Below, piece by piece: positions 35,595 to 43,167 of a stretch of 64,000 bases of DNA (positions are counted from its first letter, which is position 1; each line of letters starts with the position of its first letter). The stretch spans positions 1-64,000 of the forward strand of contig DATKVC010000006.1 in the NCBI GenBank assembly GCA_035530275.1, written 5' to 3'. The position numbers and the translations under genes are program-made. A model generated the notes under the pieces. The model saw only the letters and a list, made by a program, of their open reading frames with translations, ran no database searches and was not told the DNA's origin. This DNA comes from CAIJMU01 sp035530275 (lineage in GTDB: Bacteria > Spirochaetota > Spirochaetia > Treponematales > Rectinemataceae).

Positions 35595-36110
35595 TCAGCA
35601 ATTGAACACCTGCCAGCAAATGTCGTTTCGCAATCGTTGATCGTCAAGCACGAGGTCGCGGATCTTTTCGGAAAGCTGATCGCGCTGCCATTGGCATTCC
35701 CATCGTCCGACGAGATCCCCTTCTTCCGCCGAAGCGGCGGCTATGACCGCCCTTATCGCGTAGGCGGCGGCTCCCAATTCATGCGCCGCGACATGGGCTA
35801 CGGCGACGGCCTGGCCGGCGGACAGGGCCGCGAATTTGGGCGCGCCGACAAGTTCCCTGGCCGCCGCGTTTGCATAGCCCGCTGCCGCATGGGCCTCCTT
35901 CACGGTTATCCGGCCATTCACCCATTCGGAGGCAAGTTCGATCGCGCGACGCGGTCGCCCATCGTCCGGACGCGCCTCCTCGAAATAGCGCAGCACATGC
36001 TCAGCGCAGAGGGCCGCCCAGACCGCCAACAGATGGTGATCCTCGTCCGTCAAGACGCCGCCTCGGCGAATCGTGATGAATCTCTTGTCGCGGATGCTGG
36101 GTAGTATCAT
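35595..36110 (-). CDS. Imm5-family putative immunity protein, orphan
   Basis: A 171-residue all-alpha protein matching the Imm-5 family: LPSIRDKRFITIRRGGVLTDEDH start, AALCAEHVLRYFEE, and alanine-rich HVAAHELGAAAYAIRA helices. Such proteins neutralise polymorphic toxins, but no toxin gene or secretion gene adjoins it. It may be a scavenged immunity gene or have another use. Confidence 0.75.
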   Translation of the reverse strand: MILPSIRDKRFITIRRGGVLTDEDHHLLAVWAALCAEHVLRYFEEARPDDGRPRRAIELASEWVNGRITVKEAHAAAGYANAAARELVGAPKFAALSAGQAVAVAHVAAHELGAAAYAIRAVIAAASAEEGDLVGRWECQWQRDQLSEKIRDLVLDDQRLRNDICWQVFNC

Positions 36111-36155
36111 GTTTTCCTGACCGTTTCTCTGGTTATATCGTGTAGTCGACCCCTA

Positions 36156-36743
36156 TTAGGCATTTCTCGGGAACAGGAAGTAGCGCTTCCTCTTCACTTT
36201 TATCGTGGACATTCTTGCCGTCCCTGTGATTCTGATCATCGCCCTCGGCCTGCCGGGTTGGGCGTATTTATTCCGAATTTCCTTGAAGGTAGACATGTTT
36301 TCCTGGACCCTGTTCTCCACGACGACATCATCGGGCAAATACAGGATGAGATTGGACATATCGAGATTGACCCTAATTTCTTTCACTCCGTCCAATCCGT
36401 CTACCGCTCGATAGTCCATCCTAATTGTGGACATCGATGCCTCTAAATCGAGGGATTTGGTCAACAAGATCGTTCCTTCGAGCCTTTTGTTGGCCATCTT
36501 GCAGGTTATCCGTTCGGAATCGAGCATAGTGCCGATAAACAAGCTTTCCTTTTTAGGTAAGTCGAGAGTCAAGGAGCGCAGCTCGTCCACGTCCTTCGTG
36601 TTTTCCGCGATTGCTATCCTCGACTCGAATTCCTCCAGCTGAAGATGGTCCTCTGCAAATGCCAGCTTTAGTGTTTCTATCGTTTCCGTCTTCACCACCT
36701 GCACCGTGCCGGCAGGCCTTTTATAGGGTTCGGTGTCGCCCAT
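36156..36743 (-). CDS. DUF1707 SHOCT-like / LiaF-like envelope-stress protein
   Basis: A 195-residue protein. An N-terminal short helical DUF1707-like segment (KLAFAEDHLQLEEFESRIAIAENTKDVDEL) is followed by a beta-rich LiaF-C-like domain (DGVKEIRVNLDMSNLILYLPDDVVVE). Bacterial members are linked to cell-envelope stress sensing. The ATG at 36743 follows GAGGAGAG. Divergent from the DinB gene with about 80 bp between. Confidence 0.72.
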   Translation of the reverse strand: MGDTEPYKRPAGTVQVVKTETIETLKLAFAEDHLQLEEFESRIAIAENTKDVDELRSLTLDLPKKESLFIGTMLDSERITCKMANKRLEGTILLTKSLDLEASMSTIRMDYRAVDGLDGVKEIRVNLDMSNLILYLPDDVVVENRVQENMSTFKEIRNKYAQPGRPRAMIRITGTARMSTIKVKRKRYFLFPRNA

Positions 36744-36822
36744 ATCGCTCTCCTCATGAATTGCATGCCACTTTACCGCCGGATTATGATAGCTGGCGCA
36801 CGACGCAGAATTGGAGGATACC

Positions 36823-37341
36823 ATGGCAGCGAATCTGAATACCATCCTGTCGAATCAGTTCGAGGCGGCGATGTGCACTCTCGGCCAGTGCATCGCAAAC
36901 TGTCCCGATGGCGAATGGAGCATCCCCCATCCGGACAGTCCTTTTTCGCAGGTTCTGTTTCACGCGTTGATTTTCACAGACATCTATCTTGGAAGAGGCG
37001 AGGAAGCGATCAAATCGCAAGCATTCCACATAGAAAACAAGGCCATGTTCAGGGACTACGAAGAACTAGAAGATAGAAAAGCGGTGAACGTGTATTCGCG
37101 AGAGGAAATCGGGCGGTACTTCGAGTTCTGTCTGTCGAAGGGGAGGACGGAAATAGGAAGGGAAACCCCGGACAGCCTTTTTGGAGAATCCGGTTTTGAT
37201 TATCGGAAGTTCAGCAGGCTCGAACTCTACATCTACTTGATCAGGCACATACAGCACCACGCGGCACAGCTCGGATTGCGAATACAGCTGTCAATTGGCA
37301 AGGAATTGAAGTGGGTAGGATCGGGATGGAAGGATCTATAG
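36823..37341 (+). CDS. DinB-family protein
   Basis: A 172-residue four-helix DinB/YfiT-type protein. Metal-binding histidines appear in FHALIFTD and in the last helix (RHIQHHAAQLGLRI). The family includes thiol-dependent transferases. ATG at 36823 is preferred: TTGGAGG precedes it by five to six bases, while the ATG at 36811 has no site. Confidence 0.8.
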   Translation: MAANLNTILSNQFEAAMCTLGQCIANCPDGEWSIPHPDSPFSQVLFHALIFTDIYLGRGEEAIKSQAFHIENKAMFRDYEELEDRKAVNVYSREEIGRYFEFCLSKGRTEIGRETPDSLFGESGFDYRKFSRLELYIYLIRHIQHHAAQLGLRIQLSIGKELKWVGSGWKDL

Positions 37342-37564
37342 CAAGACCCAATTGACCAAGAGATCTGCGGTGATGGGGAAATGCCGCGCTTCCCTTGGGG
37401 CCGCCATTCCATACCAGGGGCCGACAGGTCCGAGTCCCCATCTATCTTGACGGCCGCTTCAATTTTGGCAAGAGTATGGCTGCCGCATGAGAATCCCTCG
37501 AACAATCACAAACCTTTGAAATCCGAAAAACCTCACCTATTTTGGCGGATCGAGGCTGGGTTGA

Positions 37565-38701
37565 ATGGAGGAGAAAAGAGTGCGGTTAGCCAATTTCTTC
37601 GGCGCCTATGGCAGCCGACGAAGAGTGAATATCCTCATGATCGGGAGCTTCGCCTCACTATTGGCGCTAGCCCTCTCCACCGCGGAGATGACCTTTTTCG
37701 AGCATGGCTTCGTCCCGATGGTTATTTTCAGCTTCGCTTCCACCATGGCCTTCGTCGTACTCTGGTACCACAGGCTCAGAAGTCAGAGCCGTCACCTCCG
37801 CCTCATCATCGATACGGTCCCCGTTTTCATTTTCGCCAAGGATGACAAGGGACGCTACCTCCTGGCCAATAAGATGATGGCCGAGAGGATGGGAGCGAGC
37901 TCCGAGGAGATGATCGGCACAACCGACCTGGATTACGGTCTGCCGCGGGAAGAGATGGAAGGCTACCTCGCCATCGACCGCGCCGTCCTCGAATCAGGCA
38001 CGACCATTGAAGTCCCGGAGTACTCCTTGGCTCGGAAGGATGGAACCCTGGGATGGTTCCAGACGATCAAGGTTCCCTACCGCCTGCCCGGTTCCAATCG
38101 GAAGGCCATCCTGGGAGTGACGCTCGATATCACGGAGCTGAAGCTGGCCCAACTGCGCATCGAGGAGAGCGAGCGGCGATTCAAACACCTGGCGCATCAC
38201 GATCACCTGACCGATCTTCCCAATCGCGCTCTTTTCGCCGACAGGCTCGAACAGGCCCTCGCTCTCGCTCGGCGAGAATCCAGACGGCTTGCCCTCGCCT
38301 TCATCGACCTCGACGGATTCAAGGAGATCAACGACAGCCTGGGGCACGAAACGGGCGATCTCCTTCTCAAAGAGGCTGCCGACCGAATGCGGGAATGCAT
38401 CAGGGCCTCCGACGGAATCGGACGGATCGGCGGCGACGAGTTCGTGGTCTTCCTCCGTGGCGTCGAAAACGCCGAGGTGGCCCTTTCGGCGTTAGAAAAG
38501 CTGCAAGCGGCGATGGAGAGGCCTTTTATCATAGTTGATAATAAGATCCGCATCTCGGCCAGCATCGGCGTATCGATCTTTCCCGACCATGCGGAAGAGG
38601 AAAGGTCTCTTTCTCGCAAGGCGGATAAGGCGATGTATCGCGCGAAGGCCGAGGGGAGAAATAGGGTATGTCTATTCGACACCAAAAGCGATGGCGAGTA
38701 G
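37565..38701 (+). CDS. PAS-GGDEF diguanylate cyclase
   Basis: A 378-residue membrane protein. Two TM helices lie at about 22-67, a PAS domain at about 78-195 (IDTVPVFIFAKDDKGRYLLANK...), and a GGDEF domain at about 205-372 with an intact IGGDEF active site. It should make cyclic di-GMP from GTP under control of the PAS ligand or redox state. No I-site RxxD is evident five residues before GGDEF (the sequence is ASDGIGRIGGDEF), so product inhibition may be weak. Stand-alone gene. Confidence 0.9.
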   Translation: MEEKRVRLANFFGAYGSRRRVNILMIGSFASLLALALSTAEMTFFEHGFVPMVIFSFASTMAFVVLWYHRLRSQSRHLRLIIDTVPVFIFAKDDKGRYLLANKMMAERMGASSEEMIGTTDLDYGLPREEMEGYLAIDRAVLESGTTIEVPEYSLARKDGTLGWFQTIKVPYRLPGSNRKAILGVTLDITELKLAQLRIEESERRFKHLAHHDHLTDLPNRALFADRLEQALALARRESRRLALAFIDLDGFKEINDSLGHETGDLLLKEAADRMRECIRASDGIGRIGGDEFVVFLRGVENAEVALSALEKLQAAMERPFIIVDNKIRISASIGVSIFPDHAEEERSLSRKADKAMYRAKAEGRNRVCLFDTKSDGE

Positions 38702-39055
38702 CGAAGGCAAGTAGCGCAGGCGAGAGAATGCCGGCATCGATCTGCGGATCGAGCCCCATCCTTTCGGATCAATGGATGAAGACCCCTCAGGCTTCCTGGC
38801 TGAAATCAAGAAAAGCGGAATCCGTGTCGCTTAGGTCGCCCGGAGTCTGCGGAAGACGTGAATCTCTAATTAGGACTTACCGTTTTTGCGATTAAACCAT
38901 GCCTTGGCCTGGTACAAGAGGCCGGGAGAAGCGAAGGGAACCTGGATGCTGGTAGGCTAGCCGAAGGTGTTTTTGGCTGGATGCGCGGTGTTCGAGATCG
39001 GTCCTTTCGGAGACGTCGACGTTTAAACCTTCCTGGCGCGTCACGGCACGTAACG
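38702..39055. other. Intergenic stretch left of the defence island
   Basis: About 350 bp after the GGDEF gene. Contains a small hairpin (TCGATC-TGCG-GATCGA near 38734-38749) and an ACGTCGACGT palindrome near 39015, but no gene. Likely the boundary between the flanking genome and the island. Confidence 0.4.
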
Positions 39056-39325
39056 CTAGATCGGCGGAAGTTGAAATTTTCCCTCGAGGATACCCGCGAC
39101 CGTAAGGTCTTCATCGAGTTCTTCCCAGCGTAGCGCGAGGCCGTCGAGGCGGAGTTCTACCTTCTTCAGATCTTCATCGCTCGCGGCCTTTAGCAGGCGG
39201 AACCGATCGGCTGGAAAGCCGATGATACGTTCATCGCTCAACTCAAGGAAAATCATCCTCCCTTCCGCCCGCACGGAAACGGCACAGGCTTGGGTCCGAA
39301 ACGAAGCGTCAGCGATGGAACTCAT
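39056..39325 (-). CDS. DUF2442 domain protein
   Basis: An 89-residue protein with the DUF2442 pattern: SIADASF start, MIFLELSDERIIGFPADRFRLL core and WEELDEDLTVAGILEG end. DUF2442 partners usually follow a DUF4160 gene as a small putative toxin-antitoxin-like pair. ATG at 39325 follows GGAGGCTTATC and overlaps the preceding micro-ORF by 17 bp. It closes the minus-strand island operon. Confidence 0.8.
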   Translation of the reverse strand: MSSIADASFRTQACAVSVRAEGRMIFLELSDERIIGFPADRFRLLKAASDEDLKKVELRLDGLALRWEELDEDLTVAGILEGKFQLPPI

Positions 39326-39458
39326 GATAAGCCTCCAGAAGCCGGGCGCGGTGCTCATATACGAGTCGTTCGATTGCGCGTACCTGCGGTCCGGCCTGCA
39401 CCATGTCCGACCTCATAACATCGCTGATAACGCGCTTGGATGACTGCGCGCTTTTCAC
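39309..39458 (-). CDS. 49-codon ORF resembling the C-terminus of DUF4160
   Basis: GTG at 39458 overlaps the HNH gene stop (GTGA) and follows AGGAG within the HNH gene; the stop lies 17 bp inside DUF2442. The second half (QVRAIERLVYEHRARLLEAY) matches the closing helix of DUF4160 proteins, the usual upstream partner of DUF2442, while the front half does not. It looks like a 5'-truncated DUF4160 gene that has kept a start codon. The peptide may or may not be functional. Confidence 0.5.
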   Translation of the reverse strand: MKSAQSSKRVISDVMRSDMVQAGPQVRAIERLVYEHRARLLEAYHEFHR

Positions 39459-40240
39459 GTCCGTTCTCCTGATCCTCTGTTTCGAGCGAACAGATGCTCA
39501 CGATGCCAGCGCAGGTAAACCAGATGTCGTGAGTCGAGCCATCTGAGTATCATGCCGGAGTGAAGACCTATCAATGCGTATTTGTTTTGATGTATTTGAT
39601 GAGAAATAAGGATAGACCCATCATCCGTGAAGCTGATGAGGCCCGTATCGAAGAGGGCGTCTATGTTCGCCGAAAGCAGGAACCCATTGTAGACGTCGAG
39701 GCGCTCGGAATCGGACGCGCACTCCGCCCAGGGCTTGGCGTGGCTTGCCCTGAGCAGCTCCGGAATATCCACGCCGGTGAGGGAGCAGGCTCCCTCCCAA
39801 TAGGACAAAAGCGCATTCCGATAATGGCCCTGTCCGATTCGCTGCTTCACCAAGCGCTCGGCTTCCGTGCCTTCGAGAATTCCCTGCGTTGCCATGGCGG
39901 TATCGAGTTCCTTCCGAAACGCGGCAAGAGGCGCATCCGGAACGGAAACGCCGATCTCCGCGGCCCGCCTAAGAAGGGCGCAGAGGACTTGATAATCCCA
40001 AGGCAATACTTCCGTTTCGGTGAAGAGCAGAGAAGGGAATCCCCGCTTCAACTCCTCCATGGGGAAACCTTCCGTGAAGCGGACCACCCACTCATTGTCA
40101 TGGCCGCCCTGCCGCACGGAAACGGAGTAACCGTGCCTCGATGACGCGAGCCGTACGCTTCCATCGGAGTCGGAAGATGAGCGTTCCCAGCCATTGTCAT
40201 AGCCCGCTTTCTCCACGAGGCTTCGTTCGAGGCTGTTCAT
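39455..40240 (-). CDS. HNH endonuclease-domain protein
   Basis: A 261-residue protein with an HNH_2-type domain in its C-terminal half: GACSLTGVDIPELLRASHAKPW (first His), then RLDVYNGFLLSANIDALFDTGLISF (central Asn). The position often held by the final His reads N-I-D, so catalysis may be altered. The N-terminal 130 residues are unassigned. Translation is coupled to the upstream micro-ORF (ATGA). With the AAA ATPase it forms an ATPase-HNH pair like Septu (PtuA/PtuB), though the ATPase is a different subtype. Confidence 0.78.
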   Translation of the reverse strand: MNSLERSLVEKAGYDNGWERSSSDSDGSVRLASSRHGYSVSVRQGGHDNEWVVRFTEGFPMEELKRGFPSLLFTETEVLPWDYQVLCALLRRAAEIGVSVPDAPLAAFRKELDTAMATQGILEGTEAERLVKQRIGQGHYRNALLSYWEGACSLTGVDIPELLRASHAKPWAECASDSERLDVYNGFLLSANIDALFDTGLISFTDDGSILISHQIHQNKYALIGLHSGMILRWLDSRHLVYLRWHREHLFARNRGSGERT

Positions 40241-40350
40241 GGCGCTACCGCTTCTTCGACCACCTTAGCGAGATTGCGGAAGCTCCCCGAACGCGAGCAA
40301 AGCTCCATCGACTGCTCCTCCACGAGAAAGATGAGGGACCCCGCCGGCAT
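40237..40350 (-). CDS. 37-codon micro-ORF between AAA ATPase and HNH genes
   Basis: ATG overlaps the ATPase stop (TGATG), and the stop overlaps the HNH start (ATGA), so it fills the gap exactly. Its start, SLIFLVEEQSMEL, is like the first strand and loop of DUF4276 (TOPRIM-fold) proteins, which commonly follow such ATPases; the remaining residues have no match. Either a deletion relic of DUF4276 kept for coupling or a true small peptide. Confidence 0.45.
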   Translation of the reverse strand: MPAGSLIFLVEEQSMELCSRSGSFRNLAKVVEEAVAP

Positions 40351-41579
40351 CAGTCGTCATTCCCCAGGTTTCTCGAAGGCTCTCCTCCATTCACCAGTGG
40401 ATCGCCTACCGAAAGGTGACCCTCCATCCATAGCTGCCCGAGGAGGGCGCCTTCACTCATAAACTCGCGAACGCCGGGGATTTTGCCGGCTGTCATGCTC
40501 TTCGTAAAACCCATCTTGTCGCGCCAGAGCACGCGGACATCCGCCGGGTCGAGGGCATCAAGGAAAAAAGGCGAATGGGTAGTCGCGAAAATCTGAGTGC
40601 GCGCGGTCGCCGCGCGGCATTCCTCGACGAGCCCCGCGAGCAGGCGAGGATGAAGGAAGTTCTCCGGTTCTTCGATGCCGATGAAGGGCGGAGGATTGGA
40701 ATCGTGAAGGATCACAAGATAGGAGAGCATCTTCAGGGTCCCATCCGAGCTGAAGCGCGCGAGCGTAGGGATATCGAAGGGTGCGTCCTTGAACTGGAGG
40801 AGAAGTCGGCCATCGCTGAGCAGATCGGCCATTACCCGGTCGAAACGCGGAATCCTCTCGCAAAGCGCCCGCTCAATCGATCGTAGACGATCGGGGTCCC
40901 GCTCCGAGAGATATTGAATGACATTGGCCAGATTGTCGCCGCTGCGGGAGAGCCTCTCGTGGGGTCCGGCGTCGGGCACACCGCGCGCGCTGTCGGCCGA
41001 GATGTAGCTCACATACCATCCGGTTATGAAATCTCTCAGGGCCACGACGCGCGGATGATCGGCGAGTTGACCGAGGGTATTGACCGCGAGCATGTCGGGG
41101 GACTTGAGAGGAGACTGGACACGACGGTCGGACTCGTCGGGTTGCTCGCCCGAAACCACCTCGCCCTTGCCCATCTTGTAGTCGAGAAAACGAAAGGGCT
41201 TTCCGTTCGATCCGCGGCGCCATTGGAGCCATTCCTCCGCGACGAAGGGGGCACCATCGGATTCGTCCACGGAGAGGTGGTACGTGACGAGGGGGAAGCC
41301 GGGTTCGTCGTATTTTATCTCGATTACTATCGGGCCTTCGCAGCCTCGAGTCTTGAGCTCCTTTGCCCGCCCCCTCTTGTCCCAGGCCCTCCTGAGGCCG
41401 AACTCGAAGCATTCCGCGAGGAAGGCGAAGACGTCGAATACCGTGGATTTCCCCGATCCGTTGGGCCCGAGGATGACGGTAAGAGGCGTGATCTCCTTGA
41501 ACTCGATCTCCCGAAGCGCCCGGTAATTCTGCACCTTGAGATTGGTTATCTTCGGAAGTGTCGATCGTTGAGCGCTCAT
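40350..41579 (-). CDS. AAA_21/RecF-like ATP-binding protein
   Basis: A 409-residue ATPase of the OLD/RecF group without a TOPRIM domain. The N-terminal strand ITNLKVQNYRALREIEF and Walker A GPNGSGKST (38-46) are followed, in the C-terminal third, by GIEEPENFLHPRLLAGL (Walker B) and FATTHSPFFLDAL (D-loop/switch). These proteins usually work with a nuclease or toxin partner, and the HNH gene downstream fits. A 78-bp gap separates it from the nuclease-like gene upstream. Confidence 0.85.
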   Translation of the reverse strand: MSAQRSTLPKITNLKVQNYRALREIEFKEITPLTVILGPNGSGKSTVFDVFAFLAECFEFGLRRAWDKRGRAKELKTRGCEGPIVIEIKYDEPGFPLVTYHLSVDESDGAPFVAEEWLQWRRGSNGKPFRFLDYKMGKGEVVSGEQPDESDRRVQSPLKSPDMLAVNTLGQLADHPRVVALRDFITGWYVSYISADSARGVPDAGPHERLSRSGDNLANVIQYLSERDPDRLRSIERALCERIPRFDRVMADLLSDGRLLLQFKDAPFDIPTLARFSSDGTLKMLSYLVILHDSNPPPFIGIEEPENFLHPRLLAGLVEECRAATARTQIFATTHSPFFLDALDPADVRVLWRDKMGFTKSMTAGKIPGVREFMSEGALLGQLWMEGHLSVGDPLVNGGEPSRNLGNDD

Positions 41580-41657
41580 TCTCGAAGCCTCTTCCCCTTC
41601 CTTTATGCCCTTTCCCGCGAGTTGTTGCAGTCGGCATTGTACACCAAGCTTGCCGCC

Positions 41658-42989
41658 CTATTTCTCGACATACTCACCGATATCGCTCAATCTGACTACG
41701 CCGCTCTGGGCGAAATAGCTCTGCATGCCGCGCGGGCCGAGATCGAATTCGTTGCTCCGCAACCTTAGTTCCAACAGAGCGACAAGGGCATCGATCTCGA
41801 AAAACACGATTTCGCGTATATCCGTTTCCATTTTGATCGACCGGATGAAGTCATCAAAGTCACTGTTCACAACGCTCGTAATTACGGCGAAGTAGACATG
41901 CCGCATGCCCCTCCGCCGGAGCTGGTCGATTTGGCCGTTGATGTACTCCTTGATCGCCCTATCGTCAGTGCCAAGTGAATAGCCATCCCTACGAACCTTC
42001 GCGTCGTAGATTATGGCATAATTGTTGGTAGGCGCGATCGCGATACCATCCGGAACCCGGCCATAGCCTTGACCGAGAGCCTCTACCGTATACCCGAAAA
42101 TCGAAAACAGGACCGCTATCCTTTGCTCGAAAACCTTCTCGACCGAGATTCCGACATGTTCGCAAATCTTCGCCATTTCGTCGGAGTTATGCGCAAGACC
42201 TGGCAATATCGAGACGATTGGCGGTATGTAGGACGCCGGCAATCCCAGGTCCGGTTCCGTTTTCGGGCGATCCGCCGGTTCCTGGTCGTTCGAAGCGGGT
42301 GCATTAGAAAGCGCTTGGGGAGCGGGATTCTCTTCGGTGTCAAAGAAGGCATGCTCGATATCCCAAAGCGTAACCGGGTTCGATGAAGCGTCGTATACGG
42401 AAAGGAGGTCTTCGTTGATGCCGAGAAACTCCAGATAATTGGCGCCCGGACTTCCGGAAAAACTGCTGATGCCGGCCCCGATCAGCGACTTGACCATCGA
42501 GCTGTAGTAGATCGGCCACCGTTGCCAGTCCTGCATTGACCAGAAATATGAAAGGAAGAAGGGTACGGAACCGCTCCTTGGAGCGGCACGACCGTCGGAG
42601 AAGAATTGCCCGAGGTTGGCGGCCTGCGTCGCAAATTCGTCGATGGCTCCCTTGGCGGCAGCGTTGTCGGCTGGCTTTTCAATCGTCCATTTGAGCAACT
42701 GGTCAAATCTATCCTGCAATCCATGGTCGGCCGAGGTATTGTACATCATGTTGAAGAACATCTGGCCGCTCATGCCCTTGAATCCCCAAAACCGATTCTG
42801 CTTGTTGATGCTGTCAATTTTGGTCTTGAAAACGGGGAGCTCCAGCAAGCCGCTACGGTAATCAGCTATAAGGCGAATGATCGTCGGAATCAGGTCTCGC
42901 CGTTGCGCGTCGAGATCGGACGAGGCTCTATCGGCCAGATACGCATCGATTCGTTGCTTACGCTGGGCAATCTGTGATTGGCTAAGCAT
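41658..42989 (-). CDS. PD-(D/E)XK nuclease-like protein of the defence island
   Basis: A 443-residue protein, not assigned to a named family. The C-terminal 150 residues look like a restriction-type nuclease: an E in KVFEQRIAVLFSIFGY, then RVPDGIAIAP and IIYDAKVRRDGYS, which together read as E-x(n)-PD-x14-D-A-K (numbered about 288, 314, 329, 331). A Gln/Asp-bearing helix (YINGQIDQLRR) follows. The N-terminal 230 residues are helical with no assignable motif, and a Pro/Asp-rich linker (about 222-250) joins them. The ATG at 42989 follows GGAGGAAAC; that site lies inside a relic of a methylase gene. Confidence 0.65.
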   Translation of the reverse strand: MLSQSQIAQRKQRIDAYLADRASSDLDAQRRDLIPTIIRLIADYRSGLLELPVFKTKIDSINKQNRFWGFKGMSGQMFFNMMYNTSADHGLQDRFDQLLKWTIEKPADNAAAKGAIDEFATQAANLGQFFSDGRAAPRSGSVPFFLSYFWSMQDWQRWPIYYSSMVKSLIGAGISSFSGSPGANYLEFLGINEDLLSVYDASSNPVTLWDIEHAFFDTEENPAPQALSNAPASNDQEPADRPKTEPDLGLPASYIPPIVSILPGLAHNSDEMAKICEHVGISVEKVFEQRIAVLFSIFGYTVEALGQGYGRVPDGIAIAPTNNYAIIYDAKVRRDGYSLGTDDRAIKEYINGQIDQLRRRGMRHVYFAVITSVVNSDFDDFIRSIKMETDIREIVFFEIDALVALLELRLRSNEFDLGPRGMQSYFAQSGVVRLSDIGEYVEK

Positions 42990-43102
42990 GTTTCCTCCAT
43001 ATCCCAAGCCTCGAGCACGAACCTCCGTGCCTTATCTCCCTCATGTTTTGCAGTACCCTTTTGCCGAAGACCAGGAATATTCCGGAGGGGAACCCACCGC
43101 AC
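42990..43102 (-). pseudogene. Relic of the 3' end of a PglX/Eco57I-type methylase gene
   Basis: An open frame here reads VRWVPLRNIPGLRQKG...KARRFVLEAWDMEE. It aligns without gaps to the last 35 residues of the 1414-residue methylase (SETFRVLKN...TGRLVLEAWDRED). At DNA level, 42992-43018 and 46098-46124 are identical at 25 of 27 bases. There is no methylase body upstream, so this is a duplicated or left-over tail directly before the nuclease-like gene. Confidence 0.75.
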
Positions 43103-43167
43103 AAGGTTTCCGAAAAATCCAAACTATCTGCGCCGTGCTCTTTCTAAGTACTAATTACTAATAACCA

